The translations under genes and the position numbers were made by a program. A DNA stretch of 38,198 nucleotides from an uncultured Flavobacteriales bacterium. GTDB taxonomy: Bacteria; Bacteroidota; Bacteroidia; Flavobacteriales_D; Crocinitomicaceae. Positions 8,019-16,538 of the stretch are shown here, in pieces. The DNA lies in NCBI GenBank assembly GCA_905478665.1, contig CAJQJL010000115.1:1-38198 (forward strand). Direction: 5' to 3'. How positions within the stretch are numbered: position 1 is the first letter of the stretch; each line of letters starts with the position of its first letter. The notes beneath the pieces were generated by a model. That model had not been told where the DNA came from and ran no database searches. It was given only the letters and a program-made list of their open reading frames with translations.

Positions 8019-8089
8019 AGGTCTCGAGCGGATTCGAACCGCTGTAGATGGTTTTGCAGACCACTGCCTAGCCACTCGGCCACGAGACC
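8019..8089 (-). tRNA. tRNA-Cys (anticodon GCA)
   Basis: Minus strand, 71 nt. Acceptor GGTCTCG pairs with CGAGACC; the D arm is GCC/GGC; the anticodon stem is TGGT/ACCA with loop CTGCAAA, giving anticodon GCA; the T arm is AGCGG, TTCGAAT, CCGCT. The discriminator base is U, as expected for cysteine tRNA, and 3' CCA is not encoded. It lies downstream of folB on the same strand, with its own terminator. Confidence 0.95.
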
Positions 8090-8131
8090 ATTGTTTTCAG
8101 GGCAAATGTAAGAAAAAATTAAAAGTTCGCT

Positions 8132-8485
8132 CTACCCTTCAATTATTATTGCAACATTGTTTACGTCTCCGTTAATCGGAGGACAAACTTTTGTGACTTT
8201 AACCCTCAAAGAATCAACACCTTCAACGTCGTTCTTTATTCTGTTTACAATGCGCTGACCAACGTGTTCAATAAGCTTCGAACGAATAGCCATTTCTTCT
8301 TTTACAATTTTATTTAGCACTACGTAGTCCACAGTATCAATTAGCTCATCTGTTTCTGCGGCTTTTTCAAAATTAGTTTGAACAGAAAGATCTACAACGT
8401 AGTGCCCACCTATTTTTGCCTCCTCAGGAAGACAACCATGGAAAGCATAGACTTTTACACCATTAAGCTCAACGGTATGAATCAT
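8132..8485 (-). CDS. folB: Dihydroneopterin aldolase
   Basis: FolB cleaves 7,8-dihydroneopterin to 6-hydroxymethyl-7,8-dihydropterin and glycolaldehyde in folate synthesis. The 117-residue length is typical. Visible family features are the N-terminal strand with YAFHGCLPEE (about 13-22), DTVDYVVL (50-57), the IEHVGQRI segment (about 72-79) and the C-terminal KVCPPINGDVNNVAI. The start codon overlaps the gltX stop in an ATGA arrangement, so gltX and folB form an operon with translational coupling. Close relatives include epimerases on the same fold; the short length and the operon favour FolB. Confidence 0.93.
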   Translation of the reverse strand: MIHTVELNGVKVYAFHGCLPEEAKIGGHYVVDLSVQTNFEKAAETDELIDTVDYVVLNKIVKEEMAIRSKLIEHVGQRIVNRIKNDVEGVDSLRVKVTKVCPPINGDVNNVAIIIEG

Positions 8486-10011
8486 GCTTGAGCTTTTAAT
8501 GCTTGAATTGTTGATAAACCAAGGTCAATTCGCTCAAGGGACTCTTCTTTTCCTAGAAACTCAGAAATATCGAACATGCTTGGACCAGCAGCCTGACCAG
8601 TAATTAGCAACCTGAAAGGGGAGAGTACAGCGCCAACGCCCAATTCACGCGCCTCTATAAATGATTTGAAGGCTACTTCAACGTTAGCGGCAGAGAAATC
8701 TTCAAGGCCAGCGAGTTCCTCCCTCCATTCTTTAAGAAGAGGAGTCGTAGCTTCTTTCCAACGCTTGTTAACTGTTTTTTCATCATAGGTGGTAGGGCGT
8801 TCCAAAAGAAACGCACCTTCAGTCCAGATGTCTTTTACAAATGTTGCACGCTCTTTCATCAATCGACAAACATGTGTCAATGTGCTTAGGTCGTAATTGC
8901 CATCCAACTCTTTAGCGAGTTTTTCTGCGAGAATGGCATCATCTGTGGATCTTAAATATTGTTGCTGAAACCACTTTGTCTTGTCAGGGTCAAATTTAGC
9001 ACCCGCTTTGGAAACACGTTCCAATGAAAAAGCAGAAACCAATTCCTCCAAAGAAAAGAGTTCCTGTGTCGTTCCTGGGTTCCACCCAAGAAAAGCAAGC
9101 ATATTAATGAATGCCTCAGGGAAATAACCATTTTCACGATATCCAGAAAAGATTTCACCTTCGCTTGATTTCCAATTTGTAGGAAAGACTGGAAACCCGA
9201 GTCGATCACCATCTCTTTTCGAAAGCTTTCCGTTTCCATCAGGCTTAAGTAATAATGGTAAGTGAGCAAGCTTGGGGCACTCCCATCCAAAAGCATCATA
9301 CAACATAACATGAAGCGGTGCTGAAGGAAGCCATTCCTCTCCTCTAATTACGTGGCTAATTTCCATTGTGTGATCATCAACGATATTTGCCAAGTGATAG
9401 GTTGGCATACCATCAGACTTAAACAAAACCTTATCATCCAGATTATTTGTGTTCACAACGACCCACCCTCGAATTTCATCTTCGAAGCGAATATCTACAT
9501 TACGCGGCATTTTCATTCGGACCACATAAGGGTCTCCGTTTTCAATCCGCTGTTTTACATCATCAGAAGAAAGAGAAACAGAATTCTTCATTGATCCACG
9601 TGTAACGCTATTGTATTGCCAGTTTGGCATTCCCATTTGCTTTGCTTGCTCACGCATTTCTGTGAGATCTTCAGCAGAATCGAAGGCATAATATGCACTT
9701 CCGTTTTCCACCAACTGCTCGGCATAAGGACGGTACATTTCTTTGCGCTCAGATTGAACGTATGGACCAAAATCACCACCAAGACCAGGCCCTTCTGTTG
9801 GCATAATTCCACACCAGCTTAAAGCATCCATGATGTAATCTTGTGCACCAGGAACGAATCGTGTTTGATCTGTGTCTTCGATACGAATTACAAATGTGCC
9901 GTTATGCTTCTTAGCGAAGAGGTAATTATAGAGTGCTGTTCTCACTCCTCCCATGTGTAATGGTCCTGTTGGAGATGGGGCGAAACGAACACGAACTGGC
10001 TTTTCTGACAT
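8482..10011 (-). CDS. gltX: Glutamate--tRNA ligase
   Basis: GltX charges tRNA-Glu (and tRNA-Gln in organisms lacking GlnRS) with glutamate in the cytosol. The 509-residue class I synthetase shows the HIGH-type signature in PSPTGPLHMGG (13-22), the IRIEDTDQTR block (43-51), and the KMSKS-type loop KLSKRDG (262-268). The C-terminal anticodon-binding region is full length. It is the first gene of the gltX-folB operon, and the tRNA-Cys gene follows further downstream. There is no sign of truncation. Confidence 0.97.
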   Translation of the reverse strand: MSEKPVRVRFAPSPTGPLHMGGVRTALYNYLFAKKHNGTFVIRIEDTDQTRFVPGAQDYIMDALSWCGIMPTEGPGLGGDFGPYVQSERKEMYRPYAEQLVENGSAYYAFDSAEDLTEMREQAKQMGMPNWQYNSVTRGSMKNSVSLSSDDVKQRIENGDPYVVRMKMPRNVDIRFEDEIRGWVVVNTNNLDDKVLFKSDGMPTYHLANIVDDHTMEISHVIRGEEWLPSAPLHVMLYDAFGWECPKLAHLPLLLKPDGNGKLSKRDGDRLGFPVFPTNWKSSEGEIFSGYRENGYFPEAFINMLAFLGWNPGTTQELFSLEELVSAFSLERVSKAGAKFDPDKTKWFQQQYLRSTDDAILAEKLAKELDGNYDLSTLTHVCRLMKERATFVKDIWTEGAFLLERPTTYDEKTVNKRWKEATTPLLKEWREELAGLEDFSAANVEVAFKSFIEARELGVGAVLSPFRLLITGQAAGPSMFDISEFLGKEESLERIDLGLSTIQALKAQA

Positions 10012-10036
10012 AGTCTTTAAATGTTTAAGATCGCGG

Positions 10037-10044
10037 CAAAGATA
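10037..10044 (-). promoter_or_regulatory. Predicted -7 element upstream of gltX
   Basis: On the minus strand TATCTTTG matches TAnnTTTG exactly, 26 bp upstream of the gltX start. The best TTG upstream is 22 bp away, slightly too far, so the -33 element is uncertain. Confidence 0.35.
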
Positions 10045-10177
10045 GAGAATAGATGAAAAAGAAAACCAACGAAAGATAAAAATGAACGAAGTTGGCTTAC
10101 GATTGTAAGTTTAATAAACGTTAATATTGTGGGGTTTACACGCTAAAGTCGTATTTTAGTAAGTCCCGATTGAATAT

Positions 10178-13100
10178 ATGAGTGCATTTGACAGACTAAT
10201 ATCGCAAATTGACGCGTTTATCCGTAAGTTTTACAAGAACCAACTTGTGAAAGGCTTATTGCTATTTACTGGTATACTGGTCTTGTCGTATTTATTTGTA
10301 ATTACCCTTGAGTTTTTCGGACATTTTAACTCCCTGGTTAGAGGGGCTCTACTGTTCAGTTTTTTAGGAGTAAACACCTATATTTTAGGAAAGTACATTG
10401 TTGTGCCAACGTTGAGACTTAAATCTTATGGGCAACGGATTGATCGCTACCAAGCCTCTAAAATTATCGGACGTTTTTTTCCAAAAATATCAGATAGACT
10501 GTTGAATACCTTACAGTTAAGTGATCAAATGGATGAAAATTCAGCTGACTTTGAGTTGTTGAATGCAAGTGTTCAGCAACGGAGCTCTTCAATGAGTGTT
10601 GTTCCATTTACAGAAGCGATAGATATAGGAGCCAACAGAAGGTACTTAACATGGGTTTTACCAATCGTTTTAATCCTGTTTGCTATAGGTGTTTTTAGTC
10701 CAGCCTTGTTAACACAGGGTACTGAGCGAGTAGTAAACTTCACGAGTACTTATGATATTCCTGCGCCGTTTGAGTTCAATTTATTGGTGGATAAACAAAG
10801 TATTGAAGAAGGGGAAGATTATCTTTTTGAGTTGGAACTTGTGGGAAATGGTCTTCCCGAGAAGGTTTTTGTTGAGTCAGAACAAGGGCGTTTTTTACTG
10901 ACAAGGGTTACAAAGAATAAATTTCAAGGTAAACTTGTACAAGTAAGAAACGATATAGATTTTTCCTTTGAAGCAAATGGATTTAGCAGTGATAAGTACT
11001 CTGTTTCGGTAATCGCAAAAACAGCAATAGGAAAGCTGCAAGCAACACTAATCTATCCAACGTATTTAGGTAGAGAGAAGGAAGTTATTGAGAACGCTGG
11101 AGACTTAACCCTTCCAGAAGGAACGGAAGTTGTTTGGAGTGTATTAACAAAGAATAGCAAAGGGGTTGAGTTTTGGTTAAATGAGAAGAAGGAAACTTTC
11201 ACGAAAGATGGGTTTTCATTACGTAAAAAGCTCATTACCAACACTAAAGGGTTGATTGTTTTGAATAATAAGCAAAGCGGCAAACGTGACACAACAACGT
11301 TCTTGGTTGATGTAATTAAAGATGATTATCCAACAGTTCAGGTTGAAGAAGTGCAAGATTCTGTAAAGGATGGAATTCGGTATTTTTCAGGAATGGCCGG
11401 CGACGATTATGGGTTGAACAACTTAAACTTTGTCTATAAAATCACAAGCGAAAACGGAAAGTCTCGAACTGAAACGATGGGAGTATCGAAGGTCTTTGGT
11501 ACGGAGTCGCCGTTTAATTTTGCCGTAGATTTTAGACGTGAGGACATAAAGCTTAAGGATCGGATAGAGTACTATTTTGTTGTTTCGGATAATGATGGTG
11601 TTAATGGAAGTAAGTCTACCAAAAGCCGTTCGTTTCAATATCAATTACCAACGCTTGAGGAGTTAAATGAGTCACGTGAAGAGGATCAGGAAAAGACGAA
11701 GGACGACTTAGCAAAAGTGTTGAATAAGGCTGAAAAGTTTAAAGAGGATCTTGATAGATTAAGAAAGGAGGCGATGAACTCTAAGCAGTCAGATTGGAAC
11801 AAGCAGAATCAAGTTAAACAGCTACAAGAAGAGCACAAGTCTTTACTGGAAGATCTTGAAATGATTCAAGAGGAGATGAGTAATAGTGTTGAGGAGAAGA
11901 ATCAGCTGTCTGAAATGGATGAGCAGTTGTTGGAGCAACAAGAGTTAATAAATGAGTTGCTTGAGGAACTAATGGACGATGAAATGAAGGACCTTCTAGA
12001 GCAGCTAGAGGAACTCATGAAGCAGCAAAATGAGAATGCTGTAGAAGAGAATTTAGACCAACTAGAGATGACTTCTGAAGAGATGAAAGATCAGTTGGAC
12101 AGAAGTCTCGAGATGCTCAAAAAATTACAAGTTAATGAGAAGATTGACGATATTGAAGAGGAGCTAAAAGAGCTTGCAAAGGAGCAGGATGAATTGAGAA
12201 AGGAAACCGAAGGTAAGAAGGATATAGGTGAAGAGGACGTAAAGAAGCAGGACGATATTAATGATGCTTTTGATGAATTGAAGAAGGACCTTGATCAGCT
12301 GGACAGTTTAAACAAGGAGTTGGATAGACCGATGGAATTGGGTCTTGAAGAAGGTAAGGAGAAGAGCGAAGAAGTAAAAGAAGACCTTAATGAATCCAAA
12401 GATCAGCTTGAAAAAGACAAAGGAAAGAAGGCTGGAGAAAGTCAAAAAGGTGCGTCTGATAAGATGAAGGAAATGGCAGATAATTTGAATGCCATGCAGG
12501 AACAAGCCAATCAAGAACAACAGCAAGAGGACATAGATTTACTAAGGAATATTCTGGAGAGTTTGGTAAGTCTTAGTTTCGAACAGGAGGATGTAATGAA
12601 GAGTTTCGAACGTGTAAACAGCAAAGACCCAGCGTATCGTAAGCATGGTAGAAAGCAACGTAGAATAGTTAGTGACACGAAAGTTGTAAATGATAGCTTG
12701 CGAGCATTAGCAGGTAGACAGCCTAAAATTGCAAAGTTTATTGACGGTGAGTTGAACACGATAAACGTTAACCATGAACTTATTTTGGAAGACATTGATG
12801 AACGTCTACGTCAAGATTTATTGATTCATCAGCAGTATGTAATGACTTCTTATAACAACCTTGCTTTAATGCTAAATGAATCGCTTCAACAAATGCAACA
12901 GCAAATGCAGAGCATGATGAAAGGGTCGGGTAGTTGCAGTAAGCCTGGAGGAAATGGTAGTCCAAAACCCGGTAAGGGATCTAGTCCTGGCGACATGAAG
13001 GAGATGCTGAAAAAGCAGCTTGAGCAAATGAAGAAGGGGTCGCAACCTGGTGGGAAGAAACCCGGAGGAAAAGAACCTGGAGGAAAAGAGCCGGGTGGCG

Positions 13101-13570
13101 AAGGTGGTATGACACCTGGTCAAGGCAAACCTGGTGGGCTTGGTATGGGAAGCAAAGAGGTAGCTAAGATGGCTGCACAGCAGTCGGAGATGCGTAGAAG
13201 GTTAGAGGAGATGCGGAATAAAATGAATAAGGACGGAAAGGGCTCAGGGGACAAATTGAATCCGTTGATTCAAGAGTTAGAAGAGCAGGAGCGAGACCTT
13301 ATTAATAAGCGACTTGGTAACAATCTTGTTGAGCGTCAGAAACGCATATTGACGCGCTTGTTGGAAAGCGAGAAAGCGATGATGGAGAGAGGTTTGGATG
13401 AGAAGCGTGAGTCTACGGAAGGAAAAAATGAGAATAATGGTAACCAAATTCGATTTGATGAGTATAACAAGGAGAAACTTAAGCAAATTGAATTATTGCG
13501 GTCTGTTGATCCGGCTTATAAGAAGTACTATAAGGACAGAGCGAATGAATATTTCAATAGGGTATTGTAA
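10178..13570 (+). CDS. Large DUF4175-like membrane protein with long coiled coil
   Basis: A 1130-residue protein. Residues about 24-43, 52-75 and 157-175 are transmembrane helices. Residues about 180-490 look beta-rich and probably lie outside the cytoplasm. About 495-800 is an extreme Glu/Lys/Asp/Gln-rich coiled coil. Residues about 905-990 are Gly/Pro/Lys/Met-rich low complexity, with repeats of the type PGGKEPGGKEPGG, followed by a charged C-terminal helix region. This layout, and the following HATPase, ybeY and mnmG genes, match the DUF4175 proteins of Bacteroidota. The function is unknown; an envelope-structural or scaffold role is only a guess. It starts at an ATG 16 codons before the first helix. 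The next gene begins 15 bp after its stop. Confidence 0.85.
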   Translation: MSAFDRLISQIDAFIRKFYKNQLVKGLLLFTGILVLSYLFVITLEFFGHFNSLVRGALLFSFLGVNTYILGKYIVVPTLRLKSYGQRIDRYQASKIIGRFFPKISDRLLNTLQLSDQMDENSADFELLNASVQQRSSSMSVVPFTEAIDIGANRRYLTWVLPIVLILFAIGVFSPALLTQGTERVVNFTSTYDIPAPFEFNLLVDKQSIEEGEDYLFELELVGNGLPEKVFVESEQGRFLLTRVTKNKFQGKLVQVRNDIDFSFEANGFSSDKYSVSVIAKTAIGKLQATLIYPTYLGREKEVIENAGDLTLPEGTEVVWSVLTKNSKGVEFWLNEKKETFTKDGFSLRKKLITNTKGLIVLNNKQSGKRDTTTFLVDVIKDDYPTVQVEEVQDSVKDGIRYFSGMAGDDYGLNNLNFVYKITSENGKSRTETMGVSKVFGTESPFNFAVDFRREDIKLKDRIEYYFVVSDNDGVNGSKSTKSRSFQYQLPTLEELNESREEDQEKTKDDLAKVLNKAEKFKEDLDRLRKEAMNSKQSDWNKQNQVKQLQEEHKSLLEDLEMIQEEMSNSVEEKNQLSEMDEQLLEQQELINELLEELMDDEMKDLLEQLEELMKQQNENAVEENLDQLEMTSEEMKDQLDRSLEMLKKLQVNEKIDDIEEELKELAKEQDELRKETEGKKDIGEEDVKKQDDINDAFDELKKDLDQLDSLNKELDRPMELGLEEGKEKSEEVKEDLNESKDQLEKDKGKKAGESQKGASDKMKEMADNLNAMQEQANQEQQQEDIDLLRNILESLVSLSFEQEDVMKSFERVNSKDPAYRKHGRKQRRIVSDTKVVNDSLRALAGRQPKIAKFIDGELNTINVNHELILEDIDERLRQDLLIHQQYVMTSYNNLALMLNESLQQMQQQMQSMMKGSGSCSKPGGNGSPKPGKGSSPGDMKEMLKKQLEQMKKGSQPGGKKPGGKEPGGKEPGGEGGMTPGQGKPGGLGMGSKEVAKMAAQQSEMRRRLEEMRNKMNKDGKGSGDKLNPLIQELEEQERDLINKRLGNNLVERQKRILTRLLESEKAMMERGLDEKRESTEGKNENNGNQIRFDEYNKEKLKQIELLRSVDPAYKKYYKDRANEYFNRVL

Positions 13571-13585
13571 TATTTAAAAGAGTGT

Positions 13586-14002
13586 ATGAAAGACGGGTTT
13601 GTTAAAATTGATAGCTTATCTATTCCCTCAGATTTTGGGTCAATCAGTAAAGTAGAAGTGTTAATTGATGATGTGTGTGCGAAGCTCCAAGTGAATGAAG
13701 ATTACTATGGAAATGTTTTAATCGCGGTTACGGAAGCAGTTAACAATGCAATTCAACACGGGAACAAAATGAGTGATGATTTAAATGTTGATCTTTTGGT
13801 TGGCGATAAAGAATCGGATTTTTGTTTTAGTGTAAAGGATTACGGGGAGGGATTTGATTTTAATCAATTGCCGGATCCAACAGCTCCTGAGAATATTGAG
13901 AAGGAGAATGGAAGGGGCATCTATTTGATGAAGTCTTTATCTGAGGAAGTTGAGTTCAATAATGGAGGGACAGAAGTAGATATTTATTTTACGAAAAAGT
14001 AG
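13586..14002 (+). CDS. HATPase_c anti-sigma-factor-type kinase (RsbW/SpoIIAB-like)
   Basis: A 138-residue stand-alone GHKL ATPase domain. Seen in sequence: N-box EAVNNAIQHGNK (50-61, Mg2+-binding Asn), G1 box DYGEGF (85-90) and the G2 region NGRGIYLMKSL (108-118). Such short proteins in Gram-positives phosphorylate anti-anti-sigma partners and bind sigma factors. In Bacteroidota this one sits constantly near ybeY and mnmG, and its partner is not established. No STAS-domain partner gene is visible in the window. It begins 15 bp after the DUF4175-like gene, and its stop overlaps the ybeY GTG start by 1 nt, so it belongs to an operon with both. Confidence 0.9.
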   Translation: MKDGFVKIDSLSIPSDFGSISKVEVLIDDVCAKLQVNEDYYGNVLIAVTEAVNNAIQHGNKMSDDLNVDLLVGDKESDFCFSVKDYGEGFDFNQLPDPTAPENIEKENGRGIYLMKSLSEEVEFNNGGTEVDIYFTKK

Positions 14003-14424
14003 TGGTAAACATATTTTTTGAGGACACAGAAGTTCTGGATTTAAATCCAGAATTTTTTGTTTCATGGCTTTCTGAGGTTTGTGTTTCACATTGCAATTTG
14101 TTAGGAGAGGTTAGCCTGATTTTTTGTTCTGACGAATATTTATTGGAATTAAACAGGACGCATTTGGATCATGATTATTATACAGATATAATCACTTTCG
14201 ACTATTCTGAGAGTGATGTTTCAGGGGATCTTTTTGTTTCTATTGATCGTGTTCGTGAGAATGCTGAAGTTGAAAAGGTTGAGTTTTTGAGTGAGTTGAA
14301 CCGTGTGGTTGTACATGGTGTTTTGCACTTGTTAGGGTTTAAAGACAAGACGAATGAAGAGTCTACTGAAATGAAGGCACAAGAAAATAAAGCATTAGAA
14401 ATTATAGTTTCACGTGAAACATAG
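14002..14424 (+). CDS. ybeY: rRNA maturation endoribonuclease YbeY
   Basis: YbeY is a metal-dependent endoribonuclease needed for 3' maturation of 16S rRNA and ribosome quality control. The 140-residue product has the family motif HGVLHLLGFKD (105-115). Two zinc-ligand histidines (105, 109) are present, but the third, usually in HGxLHLxGYDH, is replaced by Asp115; I recall similar replacements in other Bacteroidota. It also has TDIITFDYSE (61-70) and GDLFVS (75-80). The start is GTG at 14002, overlapping the HATPase stop by 1 nt. Its last codons (VSRET and stop) are also a parS-like palindrome. Confidence 0.93.
   Translation: MVNIFFEDTEVLDLNPEFFVSWLSEVCVSHCNLLGEVSLIFCSDEYLLELNRTHLDHDYYTDIITFDYSESDVSGDLFVSIDRVRENAEVEKVEFLSELNRVVVHGVLHLLGFKDKTNEESTEMKAQENKALEIIVSRET
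14406..14421. other. parS-like centromere site 1
   Basis: AGTTTCACGTGAAACA matches the ParB-binding consensus TGTTnCACGTGAAACA at 15 of 16 positions; its inner 14 bp (14407-14420) are a perfect palindrome. It overlaps the last codons of ybeY. ParB/Spo0J would bind here to organise the origin region for chromosome segregation. Confidence 0.82.
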
Positions 14425-14470
14425 TTTAGTGAAAGAGTTGTAATTTTGTGCGGCAACAAAAATGCCAAAT

Positions 14471-14486
14471 AGTTCCACGTGAAACA
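14471..14486. other. parS-like centromere site 2
   Basis: AGTTCCACGTGAAACA, again 15 of 16 positions of TGTTnCACGTGAAACA. Its centre lies 65 bp from that of site 1, and it ends 6 bp before the mnmG ATG, in the probable leader of that gene (a TAATTTTG -7-like element lies between the sites at 14441-14448). Confidence 0.82.
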
Positions 14487-14492
14487 TTTTGA

Positions 14493-16364
14493 ATGATTAA
14501 AAAATACGATGTTGTAGTTGTTGGTGGTGGGCACGCAGGTTGTGAAGCTGCAAATGCTGCTGCGCGATTGGGGAGCTCAGTTCTTCTTGTTACAATGAAC
14601 ATGAATACGATTGCACAAATGAGTTGCAACCCAGCAATGGGCGGTGTGGCCAAAGGTCAGATTGTTCGTGAGATTGATGCGCTAGGGGGAGGGTCTGGAA
14701 TCGTGAGTGATTTGAGTGCGATTCAATTCCGAATGCTCAACAAGTCGAAAGGCCCAGCAATGTGGTCGCCGAGAACACAAAACGACAGAATGAAGTTTGC
14801 GGAGGAGTGGCGTTTGTTGTTGGAGAGAAATCCAAATGTTGATTTTTGGCAGGACATGTGCAACGGACTTATTGTTGAAAACAATAGGGTTGTTGGTGTG
14901 AAGACCGCAATTGGAATGGAGATAAAAGCTGAGGCTGTTATTCTAACGAATGGAACCTTTTTAAATGGGTTGATTCATTTGGGTGAAAAACAATTTGGCG
15001 GAGGGCGAGCAGGAGAAAGTTCTGCGACCGGAATCACAGAACATTTAGTTGATCTCGGTTTCGAAACGGGAAGAATGAAAACAGGAACCCCTCCAAGAGT
15101 TGATGGCCGTTCGCTTGATTATTCATTAATGGAAGAACAACCCGGCGATGAAGTTCCGTCCAAGTTTAGTTTTACAAACACAAAAGCGCTTTCTAAACAA
15201 AGAGCCTGTCATATTACATATACAAACCCAACTACTCATGAGTTTTTAAAAGAAGGGTTTGATAGGTCACCAATGTTTAATGGAGCAATTAGTGGAACAG
15301 GACCAAGGTACTGCCCAAGCATTGAAGATAAAATAAACCGATTCGCGGACAGAGATCGTCACCAAATTTTTGTGGAGCCAGAAGGCTGGAATACTGTTGA
15401 GATATATGTGAATGGATTTAGTACGTCCTTGCCAGAGGAAGTTCAGTATAAAGCAATGAAGACAATTCCTGGTTTTGAAAATGTGAAAATGTTTCGTCCC
15501 GGGTACGCAATTGAATACGATTACTTTCCTCCAACACAATTGAAGCACACACTTGAAACAAAAAATGTAGAAGGGTTGTATTTCGCAGGACAAATAAATG
15601 GAACTACGGGGTATGAAGAAGCAGGTTGTCAAGGTTTGATGGCTGGTATCAATGCGCATAGAAAAATTAAAGATCAGGGTGAGTTTATATTGTCGCGCAG
15701 TGAGGCATATATAGGTGTGCTTATTGATGACCTTATAACTAAAGGTACAGATGAGCCTTATCGAATGTTTACGAGTAGAGCAGAGTATCGTATTCTGTTG
15801 AGGCAAGACAATGCTGATATTCGACTTACGGCTATTGGGCATTCACTTGGTTTAGCTACGGATGAAGCGTTGAGAAAAGTTGAAACGAAAATTTCTGGTA
15901 CGGAGAAGTTAAAAAAGTCTCTCAGAAAAGAAGGTGTTGCTCCTGATAAGGCAAATGAGTTATTGGAGAGCAAGGGAAGTGCACCAATTGATCAGCAAGT
16001 AAAATTGAGTTCGCTTATCTCACGTCCGAAAATAGGAATGGGGGATGTTCTTGAAATAAGTGTCGATTCGAAGTTGTTAGCAGAAGAGTTAACAAAGGAT
16101 AATGCTGACATTGTTTCGCAAACAGAAATACAACTTAAGTATGAAGGCTATATAAGCCGCGAAGAAAATGTTGCTCAAAAAATGAATCGTTTGGAAGAAG
16201 TAACAATTCCAGATGATATGGAATTTTCAAAATTGGCGAGCTTAAGTGCAGAGGCTAAGGAAAAGTTGAGTGCGCTTAAACCAAGAACAATTGGACAAGC
16301 TTCTCGAATAAGTGGAGTTTCTCCGAGTGATGTTTCCGTTTTACTCGTTTTTCTGGGTAGATAA
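14493..16364 (+). CDS. mnmG: tRNA uridine-5-carboxymethylaminomethyl modification enzyme MnmG (GidA)
   Basis: MnmG, with the GTPase MnmE (encoded at 30110-31465 in this window), uses FAD and methylene-tetrahydrofolate to form cmnm5U at wobble position 34 of tRNAs. The 623-residue length is canonical. Seen: FAD motif [10 protein letters not shown] (11-20), [11 protein letters not shown] (45-55), [23 protein letters not shown], the CPSIEDK segment, and the C-terminal [12 protein letters not shown]. Start ATG at 14493 gives the standard [16 protein letters not shown]. The upstream region holds two parS-like sites; mnmG often lies near origins in bacteria. Confidence 0.97.
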   Translation: MIKKYDVVVVGGGHAGCEAANAAARLGSSVLLVTMNMNTIAQMSCNPAMGGVAKGQIVREIDALGGGSGIVSDLSAIQFRMLNKSKGPAMWSPRTQNDRMKFAEEWRLLLERNPNVDFWQDMCNGLIVENNRVVGVKTAIGMEIKAEAVILTNGTFLNGLIHLGEKQFGGGRAGESSATGITEHLVDLGFETGRMKTGTPPRVDGRSLDYSLMEEQPGDEVPSKFSFTNTKALSKQRACHITYTNPTTHEFLKEGFDRSPMFNGAISGTGPRYCPSIEDKINRFADRDRHQIFVEPEGWNTVEIYVNGFSTSLPEEVQYKAMKTIPGFENVKMFRPGYAIEYDYFPPTQLKHTLETKNVEGLYFAGQINGTTGYEEAGCQGLMAGINAHRKIKDQGEFILSRSEAYIGVLIDDLITKGTDEPYRMFTSRAEYRILLRQDNADIRLTAIGHSLGLATDEALRKVETKISGTEKLKKSLRKEGVAPDKANELLESKGSAPIDQQVKLSSLISRPKIGMGDVLEISVDSKLLAEELTKDNADIVSQTEIQLKYEGYISREENVAQKMNRLEEVTIPDDMEFSKLASLSAEAKEKLSALKPRTIGQASRISGVSPSDVSVLLVFLGR

Positions 16365-16492
16365 GCTGTTTAATGGACTCCATTTCGTGTTTTAAAGCGA
16401 TTTAAGGAGACATTTCCTTGTTTGTGGTACCGACGCTTATTTTTTTCTCGATCGTTAAATTCTGAGGGTGTTTTTTTGGGGCACATAACTCG

Positions 16493-16512
16493 TTGATTTA
16501 CAAATAAATCAA
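16493..16512. repeat. Perfect inverted repeat between mnmG and ispG
   Basis: TTGATTTA and TAAATCAA flank a 4-nt CAAA loop in the 174-bp gap between the two convergent genes. No T-tract follows on either strand, so a role as terminator is doubtful; no other element is visible in this gap. Confidence 0.35.
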
Positions 16513-16538
16513 TGAAAAACCAGACGATTCTTGTGATT

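Noticed and set aside
8952..9311. 119-codon frame on the gltX strand in another phase
   Set aside because: It lies wholly within gltX and its composition reflects a frameshifted reading of that gene.
11669..11684. TCACGTGAA core inside the DUF4175-like gene
   Set aside because: Only 11 of 16 positions of the parS consensus match, which is expected by chance.
12308..13123. Several minus-strand frames under the coiled-coil segment of the DUF4175-like gene
   Set aside because: They are the complement of Glu/Lys-rich codons, which produces long open Phe/Leu/Ser-rich frames without biological meaning.
15267..15842. 191-codon minus-strand frame inside mnmG
   Set aside because: It is antisense to a strongly conserved gene, has no family resemblance and no promoter of its own.
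16493..16512. Terminator between mnmG and ispG
   Set aside because: The inverted repeat is all but GC-free and no T-tract follows on either strand; it is listed only as a repeat.
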